Assembly (NCBI GenBank): GCA_016706275.1
Contig: JADJJY010000001.1
Coordinates: forward strand, 992,001-1,056,000
From: Chloracidobacterium sp.
GTDB lineage: Bacteria > Acidobacteriota > Blastocatellia > Pyrinomonadales > Pyrinomonadaceae
Direction of reading: 5' to 3'
DNA length: 64,000 nucleotides
Positions 1-9,002 of the stretch are shown in pieces. The notes below the pieces were generated by a model. The model was not told the origin of the DNA, did no database searches, and was given only the letters and a program-made list of their open reading frames with translations. Each line of letters begins with the position of its first letter. Position 1 is the stretch's first letter. Both the position numbers and the translations under genes were made by a program.

Positions 1-1089
1 GATCTCGAAGATGATAAGCCGAGCCTGACGCTCGAAGCTCCAGCTCCAGAGCCTCACGGCCCATCGGACGAGGTGTTGATCTCGATCCAAAACCTCAAGG
101 TCCATTACAGTTCCGGCGGCGGATTTTTGCGTCCGGCAAAGGTCGTAAAAGCGGTGGACGGCGTATCGCTCGACATTCGTAAAGGCGAGACGCTTGGGCT
201 CGTTGGCGAATCCGGCTGCGGCAAATCGACGCTTGGCAAAGCTATCCTGAGGTTGACTGAGCCGACCGGCGGTAAGGTCCTGTACAACGGCAAAGATCTC
301 GCCAGCCTGCCAAAATCCGCGATGCGCGAGCAGCGAAAGGATTTGCAGATGATCTTTCAGGACCCGTACGCATCGCTTAATCCGCGAATGACCGTCGGCC
401 AGATCATCGGCGAGCCGCTCCGCACATTTGGACTTACAAACGGCTCGACCGCATCGCGTGTCGAGGAACTGATGGAAACCGTCGGCCTCAGCCGCCGTTT
501 TATCAAACGCTATCCGCACGAGTTTTCGGGTGGCCAGCGCCAGCGTATCGGCATCGCCCGGGCACTCGCCGTTGACCCCGAATTCATCGTCGCTGACGAA
601 CCGATCTCTGCCCTCGACGTTTCAATTCAGGCTCAGATAATGAATCTGATGGAGCGTCTGCAGGCCGAAAAGAACCTGACGTATCTGTTTATCTCGCACG
701 ACCTGCGTGCCGTCCGTCATCTGTCCGACCGCGTTGCGGTGATGTATCTCGGCCGCATCGTCGAGCTTGCGGGTGGCAGGGAAATTTACCGCGATCCGCT
801 GATGCCTTACACACAGGCACTGATCTCGGCCGTGCCGGTTCCTGACCCTGAGATCGAAGCGCGCCGTGAGCGTATCATCCTGAAAGGTGATGTTCCGTCG
901 CCGATCAATCCGCCAACGGGCTGTCATTTCCATACGCGATGCCAGTTCGCGATCGACGCTTGTAAGACCCAGGTGCCGCAGCTCGTCGAGATCAAACCCG
1001 ACCATTTTGCGGCGTGTATCCGCATCTCGCCGGAGCATCCTATCATCGAGGCGAACGCATCCGACGGATTAGGAGCGATAGGAAATTAA
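1..1089 (+). CDS. Oligopeptide/dipeptide ABC transporter ATP-binding protein (DppF/OppF family), 5' end outside window
   Basis: This is the ATPase subunit that powers peptide import through an Opp/Dpp-type inner-membrane permease. Walker A is GESGCGKST, the Q-loop is QMIFQDPYASLNPRMT, the signature is FSGGQRQR and Walker B is FIVADEPISALD. The C-terminus has the oligopeptide-transporter extension with the Cys-containing TGCHFHTRCQFA segment that is typical of this family. A GTG at 73 gives a normal-length protein, but the frame is open back to base 1 with an acidic, Pro-rich stretch and no ribosome binding site precedes the GTG. The gene therefore probably begins upstream and is partial here. 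A bidirectional terminator follows immediately, so it is likely the last gene of a transporter operon. Family assignment is firm; the start and the transported peptide are not known. Confidence 0.9.
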   Translation, partial: DLEDDKPSLTLEAPAPEPHGPSDEVLISIQNLKVHYSSGGGFLRPAKVVKAVDGVSLDIRKGETLGLVGESGCGKSTLGKAILRLTEPTGGKVLYNGKDLASLPKSAMREQRKDLQMIFQDPYASLNPRMTVGQIIGEPLRTFGLTNGSTASRVEELMETVGLSRRFIKRYPHEFSGGQRQRIGIARALAVDPEFIVADEPISALDVSIQAQIMNLMERLQAEKNLTYLFISHDLRAVRHLSDRVAVMYLGRIVELAGGREIYRDPLMPYTQALISAVPVPDPEIEARRERIILKGDVPSPINPPTGCHFHTRCQFAIDACKTQVPQLVEIKPDHFAACIRISPEHPIIEANASDGLGAIGN

Positions 1090-1092
1090 CAC

Positions 1093-1123
1093 AAAAAGAG
1101 GCTCGATATCGAGCCTCTTTTTT
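1093..1123. terminator. Bidirectional rho-independent terminator
   Basis: A perfect inverted repeat (GAGGCTCGAT / ATCGAGCCTC) has an A-run on the left and a T-run on the right. It sits between the convergent transporter gene and the ferritin-like gene and can serve both. Confidence 0.9.
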
Positions 1124-1142
1124 ATTGTGAAAACAGGACGGT

Positions 1143-1685
1143 TTAGAATATTCCCGGCGTTGCCGTCTTGTGACTTTCGGCATTGCGCAGAGACTTGATG
1201 CGGTTGTGGGCAGCAAGCACCGCATGAGCCTGTTGTTCAACAACATCGGCAACGTTCGCGGGCATAGTCGTTTTTAATGCATCGGCGTAGGCCTCTTTGG
1301 CGTAGTCTTCGCCGCGTTCGCATTCGTTGAGGATAGCTTCTTCGTCCTTGCCGGTGACAAGTGATTTGATGTCGATCCAGCCGCGATGGACCGCCGCCGA
1401 CAGCGTGCCGGTCGATTCCGGATCGCCGCCTAATTCGCGGACCAGCCCTTGCAGAATCCCGACAAACTCAGACCGCTGTTGCGAAAATTCGTAAAACACC
1501 GTCTTGAGTTCAGATCTTTCTATCCCCTCGGCCGCGGTCTTAAAACCATTTTGCCCGTCTTTGCAGGTCTCAATGAGACCATTCAAAATCGAAATGACAT
1601 CCGCATTCGATGCGGTCTCGGTTTCTGTAGAAACAGGAACTCCGTCCGTTGTGATAGCCTTTGTTGCTTCGTAATCGTTGATCAT
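1143..1685 (-). CDS. PA2169-family four-helix-bundle protein (DUF2383, ferritin-like)
   Basis: A 180-residue, Glu-rich, entirely helical protein. After about 30 polar residues it carries the pattern of the PA2169/DUF2383 ferritin-like family: helix one with NGLIETCKDGQNGF, helix two with a tyrosine and ELKTVFYEFSQQRSEF, an ELGG turn, and HRGWIDIKS leading into the third helix. Family members are small stress-associated four-helix proteins whose metal or redox chemistry is not settled, so no reaction is assigned. There is no signal peptide. The ATG at 1685 is preceded by GGAGG at good spacing. It is transcribed alone, toward the terminator at 1093-1123. Confidence 0.75.
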   Translation of the reverse strand: MINDYEATKAITTDGVPVSTETETASNADVISILNGLIETCKDGQNGFKTAAEGIERSELKTVFYEFSQQRSEFVGILQGLVRELGGDPESTGTLSAAVHRGWIDIKSLVTGKDEEAILNECERGEDYAKEAYADALKTTMPANVADVVEQQAHAVLAAHNRIKSLRNAESHKTATPGIF

Positions 1686-1993
1686 AATAATTGCCTCCGT
1701 GAAAATAGGTTGATATTTAGGCGAGCATATCCAGACAATTTATTAGACTTGGGGGTTTGTATCGCCCTAAAAATCTTTTCCCGATATGCTGTCTGTATCA
1801 GGATATGACCTTAATCTTGATTTGAAAGTACGTTAGCGAACATAAGCCCAAGTGCAATGTCTTTTTGTTGGCCGATTTTCGTGAAATAGTGATGCGATTG
1901 ACCGTATTACAAAGGTAAATAAAAGATCATCCAGATCGCAGAACTTCCGCGATCTATGCTTGGTATTTGATCTAGGAGCGATAGATCACCGAT
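1686..1993. other. Divergent intergenic region upstream of the cyclase and ferritin-like genes
   Basis: These 308 bases hold no gene. A 7-bp perfect stem (AGATCGC / GCGATCT) lies at 1933-1955 in the likely leader of the cyclase gene. A weak sigma-70-like pair (TTGACC at 1898, TAAAAG at 1920, 16-bp gap) lies just upstream. The only start available for the cyclase is the TTG at 1994, because an in-frame stop (TAG) lies at 1982; AGGAG lies about 14 bases before it. Confidence 0.4.
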
Positions 1994-4027
1994 TTGAGCG
2001 AGTTTTCACAAATTTTGACGATAGAGCGAATAGCCGATGAGGCGGGGCTGGCGATAGCTGTGGCCGACGCGTCGCGTGAACTCGCGTCTGCAAACAACAA
2101 CTCGATCTGTGCGAGCCTCAACCCCGACGGCAAATACGTCGGCCAGTGCGCCGCGTTTTGCGGGACGGCGTTAGAAGAGGTTGTAGAGGTTGGCGAGGCA
2201 GTGTCATTTACGTGTCACGCCGGGCTCGAGTGCCGTGCGGTGCCGATCTCCAATGCGGGACAACGGCTGGTCGCAATCGTTGGACGAACATTTATAAAGG
2301 CCGAAAATTACCGCCGTGCGACCGAGCGTGCGATATCCGGTGATTGGAGCAAATACCCGCCTTCGGAATTTTTTGAGAATGTTCTGCTGACGGGCTCGCT
2401 ATCGGAGATCGAGAAAGCCGCGGAGAAAGTAGCCGCCGAGATCGAATCAGTTGAAGAGGTAGAACTGCCCGAAACCGAGATCGAGCAACCAGTTGAACAG
2501 CTTGAGGCTGACCATCGTGAACGGGAACAGCCCGAACAGGAGATCTCAGTTCCGCCGACTTCAATGACCGCCGAAACTCAGGCGTGGCGGGCATTTTTTG
2601 GTTCGCTTTTGAAAACAGATTTTCAGCGTGCGACCGAATCGATCTTAGAGTTTCTCGCACATCATTACGGCTTTAAGGCTCTCGTCTGGCTTGAGCGTTG
2701 TAACGGCGGTTTTGAAAATCGTGCAGCATATGGCGAGATGCAGGGGCGAAAGGTGCGGCTAGGCATCGCGGCTGACGACCATCGTTTGGTCGAGGCTCTG
2801 CAAAACGAAATGCCGCTCGAAATTGGCGAGCGTCACGGTGCGGATGACGCCGTGCGCACGATGAATCTTTTTCCGATCGGTGTCGCCGGTGAGATCTCAG
2901 CGGCAGTCGCGACGCTCGACAATATAGGCACCGACAGCGGCAAAAAGCAGATCGCCCGTATGTGCCAATCGATAGCTCCGCAGCTTGAGATACTTCGTTT
3001 GCGGAGCGACGTCGCCCGACGTGAGCTGATCGGCGGAGCGGTCCGCCGTTTTAGCGACGGCATCAAATCGGTCGAGACCGACGACCTCTGGCTCAGCCTG
3101 ACGCAAAATGCGGCAGAAATATTACAGGCCGAACGTGCTTCTTTGCTGGTCTATGACAAGCCATCGGACTCGTTAGACATCAAATCGATCATCGGTTCAC
3201 GTAATGAATTTGACGCGAGCGAAGAATCGGGTTCGCGTGTCGCGAAAGTGATCTTTGCACGCAACGAGCCGGTCATCGTATCGGACATCAGCAAGACAGG
3301 CCTGCCTCCGGCGGCCGAGAGAGGTTACAGGTCAGCATCATTTTTGAGCTGTCCGGTAACGATCGGCGGCAATGTGATCGCGGTGATGAGTTTTACCGAC
3401 CGGGCGGGCGGCAAGCCCTTTGATAAGGAATCGCTCGAATTATTTCAGGCGATCGCACCGCAGCTTGCGGTTTCGATCGACCGTGCAACGCTGAAAGAGC
3501 GTGCCGGTGAATTTGAACAGCTTTCTGTTACTGATGCCCTGACCGGACTGCTCAACCGCCGCTACATCGAGGAACGCCTGATGGAAGAGATCAAGCGGTC
3601 GAATCGTCACGGATTTCCGATGAGCTTTATGATGCTCGATGTCGATGAGTTCAAATCTTACAACGACCAATTTGGGCATCCTGCGGGCGATGAGGCTTTG
3701 AAAATGGTCGGCCACATTATCCGCGAAACGCTACGCGGAGCGGATGTGGCGGCACGATATGGCGGTGAAGAATTTGCGATTTTGTTGCCGCAAACTATCA
3801 GCGAAGAGGCCATCACCATCGCCGAACGTATCCGCAGCAACATCGCCGAGACGGCGTTTCCGCACCGCCGCGTAACGCTTAGCATCGGCGTCGCGAGCTG
3901 TTCGGCGGAGTTGTGCCTAGCCGAAAATATCGTATCGGCCGCCGACAAGGCGCTCTATCATGCGAAACATAACGGCCGTAACCGCGTGCAGACGTTCGAG
4001 GATATGGCTCCGGTTCAAGCAAATTAG
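1994..4027 (+). CDS. Diguanylate cyclase: Cys-rich PocR-like sensor, GAF domains, GGDEF
   Basis: A 677-residue cytoplasmic signalling enzyme predicted to make cyclic di-GMP. Residues about 10-110 are a Cys-rich sensory domain resembling PocR ligand-sensing domains, with cysteines in GQCAAFCG, FTCHAGLEC and a following VPI. A Glu/Pro-rich linker follows, then a GAF-like region (about 195-335) and a clearer GAF domain (about 345-500) with AERASLLVYD. The GGDEF domain has SVTDALTGLLNRR, the active-site variant GGEEF at residue 590, and an intact RGAD inhibitory site exactly five residues before it. The enzyme should therefore be active and product-inhibited. The start is a TTG, the only start downstream of an in-frame stop. 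The next gene begins at the base after its stop codon, so the two are translationally linked. The ligand is unknown; a metal or redox cue would suit the cysteines, but that is inference. Confidence 0.85.
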   Translation: MSEFSQILTIERIADEAGLAIAVADASRELASANNNSICASLNPDGKYVGQCAAFCGTALEEVVEVGEAVSFTCHAGLECRAVPISNAGQRLVAIVGRTFIKAENYRRATERAISGDWSKYPPSEFFENVLLTGSLSEIEKAAEKVAAEIESVEEVELPETEIEQPVEQLEADHREREQPEQEISVPPTSMTAETQAWRAFFGSLLKTDFQRATESILEFLAHHYGFKALVWLERCNGGFENRAAYGEMQGRKVRLGIAADDHRLVEALQNEMPLEIGERHGADDAVRTMNLFPIGVAGEISAAVATLDNIGTDSGKKQIARMCQSIAPQLEILRLRSDVARRELIGGAVRRFSDGIKSVETDDLWLSLTQNAAEILQAERASLLVYDKPSDSLDIKSIIGSRNEFDASEESGSRVAKVIFARNEPVIVSDISKTGLPPAAERGYRSASFLSCPVTIGGNVIAVMSFTDRAGGKPFDKESLELFQAIAPQLAVSIDRATLKERAGEFEQLSVTDALTGLLNRRYIEERLMEEIKRSNRHGFPMSFMMLDVDEFKSYNDQFGHPAGDEALKMVGHIIRETLRGADVAARYGGEEFAILLPQTISEEAITIAERIRSNIAETAFPHRRVTLSIGVASCSAELCLAENIVSAADKALYHAKHNGRNRVQTFEDMAPVQAN

Positions 4028-6202
4028 ATGAAACGAGTTGTCGAAAATAGAATTTTTGCCACGTGCAACGCGGACGAATTTGTCGGCCGCGAGGCTGAGC
4101 TTGAGCGTTTGCTGGATCATGCGACCGCAACGGGCGGGCTTGCGATGCTTTGCGAACCGTCAGCGGGTGCGTCCGAGTTGCTGCGACAGGCGTACGACAG
4201 GTTCTTTGTTGGTGGCGGCGAAGTCGTGCCGTTCTATTTTGAGATAAAGCCGAGTGATGTCGATGCAAAAACTCTAGCGACTCGTTTTGTCCGCGAATTT
4301 CTGCTCCAGACCGTCGCGTTTCGCCGCAGCGACAAAAAGATACTTGATTCGTCGCCTGAGATCTGCGAGCTTGCCGAGCTTGCCGTACCCGCCGACGGGT
4401 ATTGGATCGACCGCCTCGTCGAGACTTGCAAGAGCGATAGCCGTTTGAACGACGATAGTTCGTTTGTGAGAAATTGCCTTAGTGCTCCTTTGCGGGCGGC
4501 GGGGCATGGAGCCAAGAGCTTCGTGATGATCGACGGGCTTGATGTTTTGCCCGAGTTGAGCGGCGGCGAGAGCCTGCTCGCTGAAATGGTATCAATATTT
4601 TCGCGCGGCTCGGTCCCGTACATTTTTAGCGGCCAGCGTCGGTTTATGTTTGGCAGGACGACGCTCCCGACAATGCCGCTCAATTGCCTTAAACAGGCAG
4701 ATGCTGGTGAGCTTGTCGAAAGCCTCTCGGGGTCTAAGGGCGTTAATGTCAACGATCAGACCCGCGACCTGATCGCGATTCAGCTTGGAGGACGGCCCGG
4801 AGCGATCCGCTCGCTGTTTGCTGCTGCTGCGGAGCACGGCGTTGAGCTAGACACATTTGAACGCGTGCAGAAATCGTACACCGACGAGATATTTGGCGGG
4901 CGTATCGGACGTGGATTTGACACGATGTTTGACCGGCTAGTTCCAAGTGTTGAATTGCAGGCAAAGGCTTTACGTTTGCTTGGTGAGACGCATAGTGCGG
5001 GTGACACAGGCATTCCTTTTGCTTATTGGAAAAAGCATCTTGGCCTCAGCGGCGATGAGACCAGTCGGCTGCTCGGACGGCTTAATTGTGCAGAACTGAT
5101 ACGATACGAGTCCGAAGTGGTTCGTGCGGATGCCAACGACGTGATCTCAGCGGATCGCATCGCCGCTAGGATAAAAATTGAGGGCGGTTCACGAGCCCTG
5201 ATTATCGGCGAAGCCCTCGCCGCAAACATCCGTCGTGCTCCGGCTCTGATGGCACGTGTCTATCGCCGCAATTCGGCTCTAGGCCTTCGCGAATTCCTCG
5301 CGGCGTTTGACGGCAGCATGGTGTCGCGGGCGCTCATTGATTACGGACGGTTCAAAGACGAACTTAAAGGTGCCGATAAAGAAAAGATCCAGCAGGCTCT
5401 GAATGACGACAACAACAAGATCGCTCTGCCGCAGATCGTCTATACGGCGAACGCGGCGGCGTTTTACCCCCAGCTTGCGGAGATCGCCGATGCCGAGAGG
5501 ATCGCGATCGCACTCGGCACCGACGGTGACGGCAAAGAGATCGCTGTCATCGCGGCCGAGGTCGAGTCAAAGCTCGAAGCGACGCTTGAGAACGCTAATT
5601 TCTGGTGCGACCGGCTCGAGATGGCGGCGTATCATTGTGGGTTTGAAAATTTCAAGATCTGGCTCATCGCACCTGAGGGTTTTGCTAAGGTCGCGCTTGA
5701 AGCCCTTATCTGCCGCAACGCCTATGGCTCAAGCCGTAAACAGGCCGCTTTGTTAGCACAAATTCTAAACGCCAAAACCGCAACCGATACGGCTGCGGCT
5801 CTCGCTGACGAGTACGAGATCACCGTCCCGATGGGCGAGGACACCGAGATGATCGCCGCTCACACTATCGAGGACATCGCCAAACGCCATAACTTCCCGT
5901 CAAAAGCGATCAACCAGATCAAGACCGCTGTCGTCGAGGCGTGCATCAACGCGACCGAACACAGCTTAAGCCCCGACCGCAAGATCCATCAAAAATTTGC
6001 CGTCGACGACGAAAAGATCGTCATCACAATTGCCAACCGCGGCCTCCGCCTAGCCGACAAAGCAGCCAAACAGGTCGAACCCCAAGAAGGCCGCCGCGGC
6101 TGGGGACTAAAACTCATGAAAGGCCTCATGGACGACGTCCGCATCGAACAATCCGACGACGGAACCCGTATCACGATGACAAAGTTCATCAAAACCGCCT
6201 AG
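4028..6202 (+). CDS. Large degenerate P-loop ATPase-like protein with C-terminal RsbW-type HATPase domain
   Basis: A 724-residue protein abutting the cyclase gene (stop TAG, then ATG). The N-terminus resembles AAA-type signalling ATPases (EFVGREAELERLL), but the expected Walker A reads CEPSAGASELLRQ and lacks the GK[ST] lysine; a Walker B-like FVMIDGLDVL is present. The middle (about 330-590) is mostly helical with no recognised domain. The last 130 residues match anti-sigma-factor/serine kinase ATPases of the RsbW type: N-box VEACINATEH, a G1-like ITIANRG in which the usual Asp is Asn, and G2-like RRGWGLKLMKGLMDD. It may be a partner-switching kinase or binding protein controlled by the adjacent cyclase. 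That role is inferred from gene order only. A STAS antagonist lies 9.6 kb away at 15851. Confidence 0.7.
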   Translation: MKRVVENRIFATCNADEFVGREAELERLLDHATATGGLAMLCEPSAGASELLRQAYDRFFVGGGEVVPFYFEIKPSDVDAKTLATRFVREFLLQTVAFRRSDKKILDSSPEICELAELAVPADGYWIDRLVETCKSDSRLNDDSSFVRNCLSAPLRAAGHGAKSFVMIDGLDVLPELSGGESLLAEMVSIFSRGSVPYIFSGQRRFMFGRTTLPTMPLNCLKQADAGELVESLSGSKGVNVNDQTRDLIAIQLGGRPGAIRSLFAAAAEHGVELDTFERVQKSYTDEIFGGRIGRGFDTMFDRLVPSVELQAKALRLLGETHSAGDTGIPFAYWKKHLGLSGDETSRLLGRLNCAELIRYESEVVRADANDVISADRIAARIKIEGGSRALIIGEALAANIRRAPALMARVYRRNSALGLREFLAAFDGSMVSRALIDYGRFKDELKGADKEKIQQALNDDNNKIALPQIVYTANAAAFYPQLAEIADAERIAIALGTDGDGKEIAVIAAEVESKLEATLENANFWCDRLEMAAYHCGFENFKIWLIAPEGFAKVALEALICRNAYGSSRKQAALLAQILNAKTATDTAAALADEYEITVPMGEDTEMIAAHTIEDIAKRHNFPSKAINQIKTAVVEACINATEHSLSPDRKIHQKFAVDDEKIVITIANRGLRLADKAAKQVEPQEGRRGWGLKLMKGLMDDVRIEQSDDGTRITMTKFIKTA

Positions 6203-6234
6203 TTTCGACTGCCTTGTCGCGATTGTCGTTTTGA

Positions 6235-6240
6235 TATAAT
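6235..6240 (+). promoter_or_regulatory. Candidate -10 element for the ogg gene
   Basis: A consensus TATAAT lies in the 53-base gap between the ATPase gene and the glycosylase gene, about 20 bases before the start codon. The upstream TTGTCG is only 15 bp away, so the -35 is uncertain and the leader would be very short. Confidence 0.4.
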
Positions 6241-6255
6241 CGGCACAGAAACATC

Positions 6256-6918
6256 GTGATGCGAAACCGAGAGCCGATAACCATTGAAAACATAAAGAAA
6301 ACGCATGCGGAGCGGCGGACGGAGATCCGGCGGCGGCTGGATGAGTTTGCGGCTATTCGCGAAAGTGGCACTGACCGTGTTCTTTGGGAAGAGATGGTCT
6401 TTTGCTTTTTTACCGGCGGATGCTCGGCGCGGATGGGGCTCAATTCGCTTGAGGCGGTCAAGCCGATCTTGATGGACGGCGATCAACAGCAGCTTGCCAA
6501 TGCTCTGGTCGGCTCTCACCGTTACCCGAATGCCCGCTCCAAGTACATCGTCGCCTCACGCCAGTTTCTGCTAGAACATTGCGACCTCAAACTTCGTAAC
6601 AAACTCGAGGGCTTTGATTGCAGCCACGCTCGACGCGATTGGCTGGTGCAGGAACCCGGCATCAAGGGCCTTGGTTACAAAGAGGCGAGCCACTACCTGC
6701 GAAACATCGGTTTTACCGGCTACGCGATACTCGACAAACACGTTTTGAACTGTCTCGCCGAGCTAAAAATAATTGACGACCCAAAGCCACCAAATACGCG
6801 TTTGCGGTATCTAACGGTTGAAGACAAGCTGAAACAATTTACCCGCGATATAAATATCGACTTTGAAGAGTTAGATCTTGTGCTGTGGTCGATGAAAACG
6901 GGTGTAATATTAAAATAG
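6256..6918 (+). CDS. ogg: 8-oxoguanine DNA glycosylase/AP lyase, Ogg2 family
   Basis: A 220-residue base-excision repair enzyme predicted to remove 8-oxoguanine from DNA and nick the abasic site. The helix-hairpin-helix and catalytic segment is clear: PGIKGLGYKEASHYLRNIG, in which the Lys of YKEASH is the Schiff-base nucleophile of the family, followed by AILDKHVL carrying the catalytic Asp. The short C-terminus with no extra domain is typical of the archaeal-type Ogg2 subfamily, which occurs sporadically in bacteria. The protein starts at GTG 6256 or at ATG 6259, the next codon. It seems to be an independent transcription unit. Confidence 0.85.
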   Translation: MMRNREPITIENIKKTHAERRTEIRRRLDEFAAIRESGTDRVLWEEMVFCFFTGGCSARMGLNSLEAVKPILMDGDQQQLANALVGSHRYPNARSKYIVASRQFLLEHCDLKLRNKLEGFDCSHARRDWLVQEPGIKGLGYKEASHYLRNIGFTGYAILDKHVLNCLAELKIIDDPKPPNTRLRYLTVEDKLKQFTRDINIDFEELDLVLWSMKTGVILK

Positions 6919-6948
6919 TTTCGTCACCGTCATAGCGGAGTTTGCATT

Positions 6949-8532
6949 ATGCGGTTTAGCAGTAAATTTGCAAATACCTTCAGCTGGGCCACCCGCCCAA
7001 AATGGGTGGTCGTCCTCGCATTTCTCGTCATCCTCAGTTCGAGCAACGTACCCGCTTACTCTGCCGAAACAGATACAAAAAACGACATCAAAAAGCTCAT
7101 TAAAGAAGCTGTTAAATTGACTAGAGCCGGGCTTTTGAAAGAAGCGGAAGCAAGTCTGGGAAAGGCGATAAACCTCGATCAATCCCGTTCTGAGGCAAAG
7201 GTTCAACTTGCCTATGTCTATGTAAAACAACGCAGATTGACCGAGGCATACGATCTTAGCTTGCGTATTGCACAAGCGGAACCAAAAAACGCTCGGGCTC
7301 GTGCCGTGTTAGGAGCAACGTTACTCAGTGCCGGACGATTTCGCGAGGCAAGGCTCGTCTTTTTTGCTGCTCTACAGATCGATAATTCCGAAGATCTTGC
7401 GTGGGCAGGATATGGGATGCTCGATTTTTATGAAAATAAGATCGGCGAGAGCTTAAATAATCTAAGAGAGGCAGTTTTCCACGAGCCCGACGAACCTGAT
7501 TATATTTTCGCGTTGGCTCAGGTTTCGGCTCGCTCCGAAAGATATAAAGAGGCCGCTGAGGCTTATAATGATTTTCTTCATATATCTCGCAGCTCCGACA
7601 CAGACCGTCGGGCACGGATCAAAGGGTTGATCAGCTTTCTGCGGTACCTTGGCAATATCGGCGGACTGTATCTAAATGCCGGCGCGAGTTCGACGGAGGT
7701 GCCGGTCGAATTGGTGGGTAACCGGCCGATCATAACGCTGCGTGTCAGGGGTAAAAGTGAGCCGCTCAGATTTGTGCTCGATACAGGATCGGGTATTTCT
7801 GTTATCTCCGAAGAGGCTGCCACGCGGCTGCAGATCAAACCTGTTGCAAAAGGCGGGTTTGCGCGAGGTATCGGTGGCGACGGCAAATTTGAGATCGTGT
7901 ACGGACTTGTCAAAGAAATTAATATCGGCGACGTCGCTATTAAAAACGTACCGGTGTACATTCGAAAATTTCATACCGACGGCCAACCCGTCGATGGATA
8001 TATCGGACTAGCCCTGATCTCAAAGTTTTTGACGACCATCGATTATGGCAACAAGACCTTTTCATTAACAAAGAAAGAATCTGACAAACGTGAATTTCGT
8101 GAGAGTGATGAGCTTTCTCTGCCGTTACGGCTTACGTCCAGTGGCTTTTTGAGTGGCCAGGTGCAGCTCGAGGGTATCGAATCCCCGTTAAATTTCATTG
8201 TCGATACCGGAGCTAGCATTTCGGTGATCTCGGACCGGGTTTCTAGGGCCGATACTATTAAATTATTTAGCAGCGACGAAAAGCTGACGGTCATCGGGGC
8301 GGCAGGTGTGACCGAAGACGTACCAACCTTTATGCTCCCAAAAGTCACGTTTGGCACCCACTCACGTGAAAGTATCATGGCGATCGCTCTGGACCTCGAT
8401 ATTATCAACGAGGCGTCCGGTTTTGAACAAGCGGGCATACTCGGCGGTAATTTTCTCAAGAATTACAAACTTACCTTTGATTTCCGAAACTCAAAAGTTA
8501 CATTTGTTCCTGTAAAGGCCGAAAAGGAATAA
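6949..8532 (+). CDS. Exported TPR protein with two retropepsin-like aspartic protease domains
   Basis: A 527-residue protein with an N-terminal hydrophobic signal (VVVLAFLVILSSS, cleavage likely near AYSAET). Residues about 45-215 are tetratricopeptide repeats. Two retropepsin-like domains follow, each with the catalytic Asp-Thr-Gly: FVLDTGSGISVIS near residue 277 and FIVDTGASISVIS near residue 418. Each has its own downstream hydrophobic-Gly flap partner (IGGDG; GAAGV) and a closing YIGLA or GILGG-NFL segment. Classical retropepsins work as homodimers, so two domains in one chain could form an intramolecular pair. Substrates are unknown. The PIN gene starts at the base after the stop codon. 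Confidence 0.75.
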   Translation: MRFSSKFANTFSWATRPKWVVVLAFLVILSSSNVPAYSAETDTKNDIKKLIKEAVKLTRAGLLKEAEASLGKAINLDQSRSEAKVQLAYVYVKQRRLTEAYDLSLRIAQAEPKNARARAVLGATLLSAGRFREARLVFFAALQIDNSEDLAWAGYGMLDFYENKIGESLNNLREAVFHEPDEPDYIFALAQVSARSERYKEAAEAYNDFLHISRSSDTDRRARIKGLISFLRYLGNIGGLYLNAGASSTEVPVELVGNRPIITLRVRGKSEPLRFVLDTGSGISVISEEAATRLQIKPVAKGGFARGIGGDGKFEIVYGLVKEINIGDVAIKNVPVYIRKFHTDGQPVDGYIGLALISKFLTTIDYGNKTFSLTKKESDKREFRESDELSLPLRLTSSGFLSGQVQLEGIESPLNFIVDTGASISVISDRVSRADTIKLFSSDEKLTVIGAAGVTEDVPTFMLPKVTFGTHSRESIMAIALDLDIINEASGFEQAGILGGNFLKNYKLTFDFRNSKVTFVPVKAEKE

Positions 8533-8994
8533 ATGAAGCTCAGTATCTATCTGGAAACATCAGTCGTCGGTGCATATCTCGACAACGGCGAGCCGTTTCG
8601 CCGCGATCTGACCATCCGCTGGTGGGAACACGAGATGTCCGAATACACGGCGTACAGCTCGATCCTCGTCCAGCGTGAGATCGAACGCGTCGCCGAACCA
8701 TACCGGTCAGGCTGTCTCAATCTGATCAAACCATTTGAGCAGCTCGACCTTGCCGAAGAGGTCGCGATGCTCGCCGAGGGCTACATCGACCGCGGCATCT
8801 TTCACCGCAAATTTATGGCTGATGCCATACACGTAGCGATCGCCTCGTTTCACAAGATCGACTATCTCGTCACATGGAATTTTGGCCACATCGCCAACGT
8901 CCGCAAACAGGCACGGCTGCGGATGTTCAACACCGCCGCGGGCTTTTTCTCACCGGTCATCGTCACACCCGAATTTCTCGTCCACACCATCTAA
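8533..8994 (+). CDS. PIN-domain protein (VapC-like putative ribonuclease)
   Basis: A 153-residue PIN protein. The N-terminus MKLSIYLETSVVGAYLD matches the branch in which the first acidic residue is Glu in ETSV. It continues with a basic/aromatic segment, an acidic-centred RKFMADAIHVAIAS and the characteristic end YLVTWNFGHIAN. PIN proteins of this kind are usually Mg-dependent RNases in toxin-antitoxin pairs. No antitoxin gene is adjacent: the start directly abuts the protease gene stop, and a broken minus-strand gene follows. It is therefore an orphan toxin, or is controlled by something elsewhere. The function is inferred from the fold. Confidence 0.75.
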   Translation: MKLSIYLETSVVGAYLDNGEPFRRDLTIRWWEHEMSEYTAYSSILVQREIERVAEPYRSGCLNLIKPFEQLDLAEEVAMLAEGYIDRGIFHRKFMADAIHVAIASFHKIDYLVTWNFGHIANVRKQARLRMFNTAAGFFSPVIVTPEFLVHTI

Positions 8995-9002
8995 ATTTCT
9001 TG

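Noticed and set aside
1143..1685. Bacterioferritin or Dps
   Set aside because: The spacing of helices and the conserved pieces fit the PA2169/DUF2383 family; Dps and bacterioferritin ligand motifs are missing.
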